Assembly: GCA_003557565.1 (NCBI GenBank)
Contig: PWOG01000277.1
Coordinates: forward strand, 1 to 10,130
Length of the DNA: 10,130 bases
From: Desulfobulbaceae bacterium
GTDB lineage: Bacteria; Desulfobacterota; Desulfobulbia; Desulfobulbales; Desulfurivibrionaceae
Direction of reading: 5' to 3'
A program made the translations under genes and the position numbers. The notes under the pieces are model-generated. The model made no database searches. It was not told where the DNA came from and was given only the letters and a program-made list of their open reading frames with translations. Within the stretch, counting starts at the first letter, position 1, and every line of letters starts with the position of its first letter. Below are positions 1 through 5,825 of this stretch, piece after piece.

Positions 1-104
1 AAATTACGATACTGGCGCCGGAAGGCCAGGCGCAGTTCAGCGCTGTCCACCGGCCGGGGGGGTACCAGCCCAAGCATTTCTTTGAGGCGCTCAAACAGAC
101 TCAT
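1..104 (-). CDS. N-terminal fragment of a protein, possibly PEP/pyruvate-binding domain family
   Basis: The complement starts with ATG at 104 and stays open to the window edge, giving 34 codons beginning MSLFERLKEMLGLV and reaching LRLAFRRQYRN. A purine-rich GGGAAAG lies just upstream as a possible ribosome binding site. The gene follows a strong terminator, so it is probably a separate transcription unit. The run Phe-Arg-x-x-Tyr-x-Asn resembles, from memory, the beginning of PEP/pyruvate-binding-domain proteins of Desulfobacterota, which often lie near TauE/SafE exporters and two-component genes. With only 34 residues this is a suggestion. The reading frame and start are better supported than the function. 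Confidence 0.5.
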   Translation of the reverse strand, partial: MSLFERLKEMLGLVPPRPVDSAELRLAFRRQYRN

Positions 105-163
105 CACTTTCCCGTCAACAATTTTTCACCAGCACAACACCTGTCTGGATCATAACAGGTTCC

Positions 164-211
164 ACCCAAAAAAAGGGACGACGACCAGATTATTCCCCGC
201 CGTCGTCCCTT
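164..211 (-). terminator. Intrinsic terminator after the exporter operon
   Basis: AAGGGACGACG (173-183) and CGTCGTCCCTT (201-211) form a perfect 11-bp stem with a 17-nt loop. On the minus strand the stem is followed by seven T residues (complement of the A run near 168-174). This is a textbook rho-independent terminator for the operon ending at 240. It separates that operon from the gene starting at 104. Confidence 0.9.
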
Positions 212-239
212 GCCTACTTAAAAAAATTACTCCCTGGAC

Positions 240-926
240 TCAGTGTTCCAGTTTAATTCCCCACCCCTCAAACATGAAGAGGATGGCAAAGCCGAACCAC
301 AGAGTATAAACCACATAGCCAGCCAGTGAAATCACCACGATGAGCGCGTTGTCGCGAATGGGCTGGGCCTCTATCTCATAATAGTTATAGGCCGGCTCAA
401 CCGCCCGGGTCAGCACCTGGTGAACAACCCGGGCTTCGTCAAACCTCTCCTGCAGATTGAGATCATCATGGCCGGTATCGAGGGCGTTCCACCAGTCGTA
501 CATCACCAGCCGTTCATGGAGGCCATATTTTTCGGCGACCACATCACCCTCGTTGTCATACATGTAATCGGCATCATCAAGGATAAAGGTCAACATCTCC
601 CCCAGGTCTCCGGTTACCCGTACTGAGGTGCCGTCGACGGAGACCTCGGCGCCGACCATGGCAAAATTGGCGGCCGTTCTCTCCGCCTGATCCCGGTCCT
701 TGGTGTCAACGGTAAACGAGGTCTCCCGGCCGATATATTCCTCGGCGTTTTCCCGCGCCCCGGGAATATAATAGGCGGACTGTTTGGAAATGGAATTGTA
801 AAGATTATCCATGTAGTCAAGCAGATTGTGACCGGCAAAAACCGGCGACATAAAAACGGCGAACAATGCCCAGAAACCGATGAAAAGCACCAGCCCAAGG
901 CCGAACTCTTTTTTGTTGTGGATCAT
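240..926 (-). CDS. Two-TM membrane protein of unknown function, coupled to the TauE/SafE exporter
   Basis: This 228-residue protein has one hydrophobic segment at each end (about residues 8-30 and 194-219) and a hydrophilic, acidic, Tyr-rich middle of about 160 residues that probably lies outside the cytoplasm. The start is ATG at 926. A strong AGGAGG (935-940) lies 8 nt upstream and overlaps the last base of the exporter's TAA stop (940-942), which indicates translational coupling. A longer reading from 971 would overlap the exporter gene by about 30 nt and lacks such a site. No catalytic motif is recognisable. The tight coupling suggests an accessory subunit or partner of the exporter; that is inference. 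A terminator follows at 164-211. Confidence 0.85.
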   Translation of the reverse strand: MIHNKKEFGLGLVLFIGFWALFAVFMSPVFAGHNLLDYMDNLYNSISKQSAYYIPGARENAEEYIGRETSFTVDTKDRDQAERTAANFAMVGAEVSVDGTSVRVTGDLGEMLTFILDDADYMYDNEGDVVAEKYGLHERLVMYDWWNALDTGHDDLNLQERFDEARVVHQVLTRAVEPAYNYYEIEAQPIRDNALIVVISLAGYVVYTLWFGFAILFMFEGWGIKLEH

Positions 927-934
927 GACTCTAT

Positions 935-940
935 CCTCCT
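935..940 (-). promoter_or_regulatory. Strong RBS fixing the start of the two-TM protein
   Basis: The complement reads TAAGGAGGATAGAGTCATG. The exporter stop codon TAA runs straight into the Shine-Dalgarno AGGAGG, and ATG at 926 follows after 8 nt. This selects 926 over upstream in-frame starts. Confidence 0.85.
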
Positions 941-2241
941 TATGCCTGGCTCGCCGGGGCTTCATGGCCAACCCTCAGCTTCTTGATATTGAAGAAGAAG
1001 GTGGAAATGACCCAGACCGAGAAGATGGTGATAACGATGAAAAACAGATATATCCCGATTTGTTCCAGGATATAGCCGGTTCGTTCGGTGATATCGATAT
1101 ACCCCAAAGCGGCCAGCTTGGCTGGCAGGGCAAAAGCCCGGTTAACAAAACCGGAAAGCACCGCCACGGCGTAAAAACCCCGAATGGTGGTGCCGGGAAC
1201 CACTTTGGTGACCACCGAACCGATCTGAATCCCGATCAGGGAGCCCAGCAGCATCCCCATGGCCAGAGTATAAAAGATAAAGCCATAGATGGCGTACTGA
1301 CCCAGGCCGGCGTAACCGGCGGTGAAGATGATCTGAAAGATATCGGTGCCCACCGTGGTGGAGGAGGATACCCCCAGAATGTAAACAAAGATCGGGAAGG
1401 TGAGAAAACCGCCACCCACCCCCATGATGGCCGCCGCCAGGCCCACCACGGCACCGGAGATAACCAGAAAGACCGCGGAGATCGACCGGCCGCCCGGCAC
1501 CACGCCCTGATCGAAATGAATCATCGGCGGAATCTTGACACCCTGGATCTTTTGCGACAGAGCAGTCATGCTTTCAGTATCTTTCTGCGCCTGCCCCTCG
1601 GCGGTGGCCAGGGTGGACGCCTTCCGGGACTGCAGGAAGTCCGCCAGGGCGTAGAAGCCGAGGAATCCCAGCATGAAGACATAGACGGTGGTGATGAAGG
1701 CATCGCTGAGCACCGGGTTGAGTTCATACAGAGTCCGGTTGAGCAGGCCGCCGACGGTGGCGCCGGCAATGGCGCCGATCAAAAAGGTGACTGCCAGGCC
1801 CACGGAAATGTTGCCCAGCTTGCGGTGCAGCACGCTACCCATGATCGCCTTGGCGAAGATATGGAACAGGTCGGTACCCACCGCCATGATCCCCTTGACC
1901 CCGGCGCTCATCAGGGCCGGGGCGATGATGAAACCACCGCCGGCGCCAATGCAGCCGGTGATCAGCCCGGCGCCCAGGCCCACGCCGATGGAGGCAAAAA
2001 AGATGGTTGGGGTGTAAAAGGCCGGACTGTAGGCCATTTTACCGCCCAGAATATCCGGCAGGGTACCCACCAGGTCCTGGGCGTATGCCACGCCGCCCAA
2101 GATAATGGGCACCAGCAGTAAACCCAGAATGAACAGCCGTCGTCGATCGCCCAGAATCCGGTCCGACATTGTTTTTTCCCACTGGGCATGGGCCCGGGCG
2201 CCGGCCATCATAAACTGGCCGGCCTGTTTGAATGCACTCAT
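940..2241 (-). CDS. TauE/SafE family anion (sulfite/organosulfonate) exporter
   Basis: This 433-residue polytopic inner-membrane protein belongs to the TauE/SafE family, proposed permeases for sulfite, sulfoacetate and related anions. It has the family's two homologous halves. The first (about residues 78-205) contains GCIGAGGGF (96-104) and VGTDLF; the second (about 255-415) contains GVGGGF (274-279) and VGTDIF. A hydrophilic loop of about 50 residues (206-255) separates them. An additional hydrophobic segment (about 36-54) follows a 35-residue cytoplasmic start. ATG at 2241 is chosen because GGAGGG (2251-2256) is 9 nt upstream; a TTG at 2247 would be too close to it. The gene leads a two-gene operon with the coupled protein at 240-926, behind a promoter carrying a TetR-type operator. 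The family is secure; the substrate cannot be read from sequence, though sulfur oxyanions fit the apparent lineage. Confidence 0.93.
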   Translation of the reverse strand: MSAFKQAGQFMMAGARAHAQWEKTMSDRILGDRRRLFILGLLLVPIILGGVAYAQDLVGTLPDILGGKMAYSPAFYTPTIFFASIGVGLGAGLITGCIGAGGGFIIAPALMSAGVKGIMAVGTDLFHIFAKAIMGSVLHRKLGNISVGLAVTFLIGAIAGATVGGLLNRTLYELNPVLSDAFITTVYVFMLGFLGFYALADFLQSRKASTLATAEGQAQKDTESMTALSQKIQGVKIPPMIHFDQGVVPGGRSISAVFLVISGAVVGLAAAIMGVGGGFLTFPIFVYILGVSSSTTVGTDIFQIIFTAGYAGLGQYAIYGFIFYTLAMGMLLGSLIGIQIGSVVTKVVPGTTIRGFYAVAVLSGFVNRAFALPAKLAALGYIDITERTGYILEQIGIYLFFIVITIFSVWVISTFFFNIKKLRVGHEAPASQA

Positions 2242-2250
2242 GATCAAAAA

Positions 2251-2257
2251 CCCTCCT
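2251..2257 (-). promoter_or_regulatory. RBS of the TauE/SafE gene
   Basis: The complement reads AGGAGGG at these positions, 9 nt before ATG at 2241. It is only 3 nt from the alternative TTG at 2247, so it decides in favour of 2241. Confidence 0.8.
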
Positions 2258-2307
2258 TATGCTTTGTAATTACTGCCATCTATGTACGGCCTGAGCTGGC
2301 CACTATT

Positions 2308-2336
2308 TTTATACTGAGTGATCAGTCAGTTTTGTG
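2308..2336 (-). promoter_or_regulatory. Probable promoter of the exporter operon, spanning a TetR operator
   Basis: A -10-like TATAAA lies at 2313-2308 on the complement. Exactly 17 nt upstream is CACAAA (2336-2331), a poor -35. The operator at 2313-2330 fills the spacer, the usual position for a TetR-type repressor to block RNA polymerase. The 5' leader to ATG 2241 would be about 60 nt. The weak -35 lowers certainty. Confidence 0.45.
2313..2330 (-). promoter_or_regulatory. TetR-type operator, site 1
   Basis: The complement reads ACTGACTGATCACTCAGT, an 18-bp palindrome in which 8 of 9 base pairs are symmetric (only the C/C pair at positions 6 and 13 fails). A second site at 7999-8016, upstream of the tetR gene, matches 15 of 18 bases. 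Both sites are preceded on the minus strand by ACACAAAA. Palindromes of this length and CTGA/TCAG character are typical TetR-family operators. Confidence 0.7.
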
Positions 2337-2343
2337 TGGTCGC

Positions 2344-2386
2344 TAAAAAAAAGCGCCGGCCGCACCAACACTGCTTAACTGGTGTA
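2344..2386 (-). terminator. Probable terminator of the signalling block
   Basis: Just after the stop at 2389, the complement contains a CACCA...TGGTG hairpin. A short GC-rich stem (GCG-GCCGG-CGC, 2353-2363) follows and runs straight into eight T residues (2352-2345). The stems are short, so efficiency is uncertain, but position and T-tract fit an intrinsic terminator upstream of the exporter promoter. Confidence 0.5.
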
Positions 2387-2388
2387 AA

Positions 2389-2817
2389 TTACCAGGATTT
2401 ACTGCCGATTATCTCTTTTATTTCGTTTTCACTCGCCTCCTTGACCAGCACCATCTTGCGGCCGCCGGCCTCCTTGATTTTTTCTGTCAACTCCTCAATG
2501 TCCGCCGGTTTTTCCAGCAGATCCATGGCCCCCATCTTCATGGCCTTCACCCCTTTTTCCACGGTGGCCTTGCCGGTGAGCAGGATCACCTGGAGCTTGG
2601 GGTTGCGCTTCTTGATTTCTTCAAGGGCCGCCAGACCATCCATCCCCGGCATCTGCAGATCCAGGACGATGGCGTCATAGGCATCAACATCATCGCGCCC
2701 CAGGGCCTCGACCGCGGAAGTGGCGGTGGTTACCGTCATCTTGCGGGCCCGCATCCGGGCGGCCAGAGTTTCGACAAACTCCGCCTCGTCATCGATGAGC
2801 AGGATTTTCTCTTCCAT
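2389..2817 (-). CDS. Single-domain response regulator (receiver only), second of the cluster
   Basis: This 142-residue cytoplasmic receiver protein has the full phosphorylation apparatus: acidic pocket D9/D10, phospho-acceptor D53 in LDLQMPG, T81 and K103 in EKP. Only about 25 residues follow the receiver fold, too few for an output domain, so it is CheY/Spo0F-like. The start is ATG at 2817, with AGGAGA (2825-2830) 7 nt upstream; the longer frame to 2916 would overlap the preceding gene and lacks a comparable site. It is the last gene of the block, 50 nt after the DHp protein, and is followed by a probable terminator. It shares the style ILL(I/V)DDExE(F/L)VxTLA with the other two receivers, suggesting common ancestry. 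It probably acts as the terminal or shuttle receiver of the local phosphorelay; this role is inferred. Confidence 0.92.
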   Translation of the reverse strand: MEEKILLIDDEAEFVETLAARMRARKMTVTTATSAVEALGRDDVDAYDAIVLDLQMPGMDGLAALEEIKKRNPKLQVILLTGKATVEKGVKAMKMGAMDLLEKPADIEELTEKIKEAGGRKMVLVKEASENEIKEIIGSKSW

Positions 2818-2824
2818 AGCTTGT

Positions 2825-2830
2825 TCTCCT
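2825..2830 (-). promoter_or_regulatory. RBS deciding the start of the second receiver
   Basis: The complement reads AGGAGA here, 7 nt upstream of ATG at 2817. The conserved receiver start (MEEKILLIDDE) begins exactly there. Confidence 0.75.
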
Positions 2831-2867
2831 TGCATACATGGGTTGTACAAGCGATACCGCCGCAAAC

Positions 2868-3527
2868 TTACGGCAGCACCAACAAAAAACCATCGTGCTG
2901 TCGGCGCAGAAGACATTTTCCCGGCAGCCGCGCCAGCAGTTCCCGGTCACAAGCGCCGGGAAATTCAATTCCAGTTTCGTCGGCCGCCGCCGGGGCGTGC
3001 CAGCGCATCGTCAATTGGCCTCCCCGCCCGCCATCGGGCCCGGCCTCGACGGTCATGCGCAGCCGGGCGCCGGCACCGATGATTGCCAGGGCAAATTCCA
3101 GACCGCGCCACAGAAGATGGAGCAACAAAAAAGGGTTGGTTTCCACCTTAACCGCTGCCGCCCCCGGCTCCACCTGGATGTCGGCCCCGCAGGCGGCCGC
3201 TCGGCGGGCGGTGAGGGCAACGAACAACTCAATGATTTCGGCAAGATCAACGGTTTCAGCTTCCCGGTCGGCGCTGTGGGCAAACCGGTTAAGATGACGA
3301 ACGACCCCGTCGGCCCGTCGGACCTGGCGGTTTATGGCGGCCACCGAATCATGCACCCGCTCCGGTTCCAGAGGCACTTTGGCCATTTCCGCCTGGCGGG
3401 TGAAATCATCGAGCAGCCCGGCGGTTTCATTGATAATGGCCAGCATATTTTTGATTTCATGAGAAACAGCGGCGGTCACCACTCCGCAGAACCGCACATT
3501 CTCCATCTCCAGTACCCGCTGTTCCAT
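2868..3527 (-). CDS. Histidine-phosphotransferase-like DHp protein with a degenerate ATPase domain
   Basis: This 219-residue cytoplasmic protein starts almost directly with a HisKA/DHp helix pair. H23 sits in VSHEIKNMLAIINE, nearly identical to the H-box of the sensor kinase at 3913-5682 (VAHEINNPLAIINE). From about residue 93 the sequence follows the start of a HATPase_c domain (VDLAEIIE...), but the N-box is lost (RGLEFA where NAxxA is expected), there is no DxGxG and no GxGxxG lid, and only the last strand (FLLVLP) keeps its pattern. It should therefore be unable to bind ATP or autophosphorylate, yet it could pass phosphate between receivers, as ChpT or Spo0B do. ATG 3527 lies 9 nt after the preceding stop, with GAGG (3535-3538) as ribosome binding site. 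Alternatively it could be a phosphatase or a decayed kinase. Confidence 0.8.
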   Translation of the reverse strand: MEQRVLEMENVRFCGVVTAAVSHEIKNMLAIINETAGLLDDFTRQAEMAKVPLEPERVHDSVAAINRQVRRADGVVRHLNRFAHSADREAETVDLAEIIELFVALTARRAAACGADIQVEPGAAAVKVETNPFLLLHLLWRGLEFALAIIGAGARLRMTVEAGPDGGRGGQLTMRWHAPAAADETGIEFPGACDRELLARLPGKCLLRRQHDGFLLVLP

Positions 3528-3536
3528 GGCTGCGCC

Positions 3537-3932
3537 TCACCTGTTCGTTGTCTGCCATTCCGGCCCGGAGGCCCGTTCGACCAGTTCTTTAACCCTGCTC
3601 AGCAGCTGGTTGATGTCCACCGGCTTGAATAGGAAGTAATCAACTCCTCCAGCCTCATCAACCCCGCTGCGGAAAGTGCTGGCCGAGCCGTGGCCGCTCA
3701 TGAATATAAACTGCAGGCGGGGATGATCGACCGCCAGTTGCTTTTTCAGGTCAATCCCGCTGATTCGCGGCATTTTGAGGTCAATGACCGCCACGTCATA
3801 TTTGTACTGAGCGGCCAGGGCCAGGGCCTCCTCCCCGGAGGCCGCCCAGTCGGCATCGATTCCGCGCAGGGTAAGCCTTTCGGCCAGGGTGGAGACCAGC
3901 TCCTCTTCATCATCAACCAACAGAATGCGCAT
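3537..3932 (-). CDS. Single-domain response regulator (receiver only), first of the cluster
   Basis: This 131-residue receiver has D7/D8, phospho-acceptor D51 in IDLKMP, S79 in MSGHG and K103 in FKPVD. It ends about 15 residues after the fold, so no output domain is present. Two ATGs compete, at 3938 and 3932. AAGGG (3940-3944) is 7 nt from 3932 but only 1 nt from 3938, so 3932 (MRILLVDDE) is chosen. The gene overlaps the kinase gene by 20 nt, implying translational coupling and a direct kinase-receiver pair. It lies 9 nt before the DHp protein. It probably takes phosphate from the kinase and hands it to the DHp protein, as Spo0F does; the order is inferred from gene order. Confidence 0.92.
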   Translation of the reverse strand: MRILLVDDEEELVSTLAERLTLRGIDADWAASGEEALALAAQYKYDVAVIDLKMPRISGIDLKKQLAVDHPRLQFIFMSGHGSASTFRSGVDEAGGVDYFLFKPVDINQLLSRVKELVERASGPEWQTTNR

Positions 3933-5682
3933 GCTCATTCCCTTTGTTTTCTTCTTCTCCCTCCAGCCCCTGTAACGGCAGGGTAATAAAAAACCGGGTA
4001 CCCACCCCCTGGCTGCTTTCCACCCGGATCTGCCCCCGCAGTTCCCGGACCAGTCCATAGGTAACGAACAGTCCCAGGCCGGTACCACCAATACGGGTTT
4101 TGGTGGAGAAAAAGGGTTCAAAAACCTTTTTAAGATCCTCCTCGGCAATCCCGCACCCATCATCGGTGACGGTAATCAGCAGATAATTCTCATCCGGAAG
4201 GCTGCCGGTAATATAGAGATGTCCGCCGTCATTCATGGCGGCAAAGGCATTGCCGACCAGGTTAAGGAAAATCTGCTGCAGCTTGTTTCGGTCACTGGGA
4301 AAAGCCGGCAACTCGGAATCAAGTTCGAGGTTCACCCTGATGTCGCGATGCTCCGCTTCTTTGCCATGAAATTCCATGACTTCCCTGATCACCTCGGACA
4401 ACTCTACCATTTCCACCTTTATATCCCCGGGCCGGGCAAAGCCCAGCAAACGACGGGTAATGCCGGCACAGCGTTCCACCGCCCGATGAATCGAGGCGAC
4501 CAGCCCCAGCAGCTTTTCCCGGTTAGCTCCGCCATTTTCGCCCGCGCCCAGCAGGTCGGACAACAGGCCGGCCTTTTCATTGATAATGGCCAGGGGATTG
4601 TTGATTTCATGGGCAACCCCTGCGGCCAGCCGGCCCAGGGAAGCCAGTTTGCTGGCTTTGGCCGCCTCCCGCAGAGCCATGGCCCGCTCCAGGTCGGCCC
4701 GGTAGATATCGTTGACCAGGTTGGTGGCCACCCCGAGGACAACCAGGATAATCAGCAGCGAGGCCACCACCAGGAAGACCACCACCACCAGCCGGGTGCC
4801 CAGCCATGGCCGCAGCAGTTCACCCTTGTCGCCAATGGTCAGAAGAACAAAAGGAGCCCCGGGAATATAGGCATAGCCCATGACTATTTCACGCCCCGCC
4901 CCATCCGTGGTGGTGTATACCCTGGTATCCTCCGCATACGGGGGAATCGCCAGGGGCAAAGGGTCCAGCACCTCGCCGTGGGCCAGGGTCGGAGTCTGGA
5001 TAACACCATCATGGTTAACCAGGAAAGAATCCCCGACACCGCGTTCCTTGATATGGGCCAGCTGCTCGTTGAACCAGGCGGTGTTCAGAGTGGCCCGCAG
5101 GACGAAGAAGGAGCCGTCCTTTTTTTCCCGTTTCACGGCGATGACGATGTGCGGCTCTCCACGGAACCCGAGATAAACGTCACTGATATGGCTGCCGGCG
5201 CTCACCACCTCCCTGAACCACGCCTCATCCCGGTAATCCTGGTCTTTCAGGGCATAAGGACCGATATAGCGAATCTGCCGGCCATCGGCGGTAAACAGCC
5301 CCAGATCGGTAAAACCGCCGATGGAAGCGCCCAGGTTGTCAAGAATCCCGGCCAGCCGCCGGTCATCATCGAGTTCGGCAAAGCTGTATTCGTTGACGAT
5401 GAATTCCAGAGCCGCCTGCCGCTCTTCCAGGAAGAAGGCTACGGTCCGTTTGGCATTGGACACCAGCCGGTCGACCTGCAGGGCTATCTCGTTTTCGCTG
5501 TACTGTTGGGTCACCCGATAGTCGAACCATGCCAGGGCCAGCAGGGGCATCAGAGCCACGCAGAGCATCAGGACCACCGCCCGCTTCCAGATCCGGCGAA
5601 AGTCGAAATGGGGCCGATCATTACCGGCCCCCGCGGCCCCCTGGTCCCAAAAGACCGGCCTGATTACAGACAGTTTGCTCAT
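3913..5682 (-). CDS. Cache-domain sensor histidine kinase
   Basis: This 589-residue inner-membrane kinase has TM1 at about 36-53, a large periplasmic Cache-type sensor (about 57-292, with a YRDEAWF motif and ISDVYLGFRGEP), TM2 at about 296-319, a linker helix, DHp with H358 in AGVAHEINNP, and a complete HATPase_c. The latter has N474/N478 in the N-box, DDGCG (D507, G509, G511), F-box FEPFFST and GGTGLG (532-537). It should sense a small extracytoplasmic ligand and autophosphorylate. ATG at 5682 follows an in-frame TTG at 5691; neither has a good Shine-Dalgarno sequence, so the exact start is uncertain. The 3' end overlaps the receiver gene by 20 nt. The gap of 142 nt upstream is mostly a 109-bp hairpin repeat. 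The ligand is unknown. Confidence 0.95.
   Translation of the reverse strand: MSKLSVIRPVFWDQGAAGAGNDRPHFDFRRIWKRAVVLMLCVALMPLLALAWFDYRVTQQYSENEIALQVDRLVSNAKRTVAFFLEERQAALEFIVNEYSFAELDDDRRLAGILDNLGASIGGFTDLGLFTADGRQIRYIGPYALKDQDYRDEAWFREVVSAGSHISDVYLGFRGEPHIVIAVKREKKDGSFFVLRATLNTAWFNEQLAHIKERGVGDSFLVNHDGVIQTPTLAHGEVLDPLPLAIPPYAEDTRVYTTTDGAGREIVMGYAYIPGAPFVLLTIGDKGELLRPWLGTRLVVVVFLVVASLLIILVVLGVATNLVNDIYRADLERAMALREAAKASKLASLGRLAAGVAHEINNPLAIINEKAGLLSDLLGAGENGGANREKLLGLVASIHRAVERCAGITRRLLGFARPGDIKVEMVELSEVIREVMEFHGKEAEHRDIRVNLELDSELPAFPSDRNKLQQIFLNLVGNAFAAMNDGGHLYITGSLPDENYLLITVTDDGCGIAEEDLKKVFEPFFSTKTRIGGTGLGLFVTYGLVRELRGQIRVESSQGVGTRFFITLPLQGLEGEEENKGNEHAHSVG
3940..3944 (-). promoter_or_regulatory. 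RBS that decides the start of the first receiver
   Basis: The complement reads AAAGGGA-ATG-AGC-ATG. AAGGG abuts the first ATG (3938) but is ideally spaced (7 nt) for the second (3932). Confidence 0.65.
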
Positions 5683-5716
5683 CTTATTCAAGGTAACTGA
5701 TCATGGGATCCACGGG

Positions 5717-5825
5717 GTAAGCGGTCACGGAGTGCCGCAGGTTGCAGCAAGCGAGACGGCGATGCGTACATCAGTACGTGAGCCGGCCCGATCGCCGCTT
5801 TTGGCGGTGCCCCGTGATCGCTTAC
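5717..5825 (+). repeat. 109-bp long-hairpin intergenic repeat, family A
   Basis: The ends GTAAGCGGTCACGG (5717-5730) and CCGTGATCGCTTAC (5812-5825) are inverted repeats with one G/T wobble. Pairing continues inwards with interruptions around one centre to about 5760/5782, and CGTAC-atca-GTACG (5765-5778) forms the tip. It fills most of the gap between the kinase gene and the fusion gene. Its last base is part of the TAG stop of the fusion gene. A partial copy lies at 7102-7145 (39 of 44 bases identical), proving it is repeated. It may be a REP/MITE-like element and might act as mRNA-stabilising or attenuating structure within the operon. Confidence 0.8.

Noticed and set aside
926..971. Longer start for the two-TM protein
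   Set aside because: The upstream codons overlap the exporter gene and lack a ribosome binding site, while ATG 926 has a near-ideal AGGAGG.
880..2121. Long plus-strand open frame of 413 codons
   Set aside because: It is antisense to the clear TauE/SafE gene, is full of Gly, His, Asp and Gln, has no domain, and is explained by the GC-rich codon bias of the real gene.
2838..3632. Plus-strand open frame of 264 codons
   Set aside because: It is antisense to the DHp protein, which has a recognisable H-box and proper spacing to its neighbours.
4219..5700. Plus-strand open frame of 493 codons
   Set aside because: It is the shadow of the sensor kinase, which has every expected motif on the minus strand.
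5717..5825. tRNA or known small RNA gene in the 109-bp hairpin
   Set aside because: It forms one long interrupted stem without cloverleaf elements, and related ends recur at 7102-7169, which points to a repeat element.
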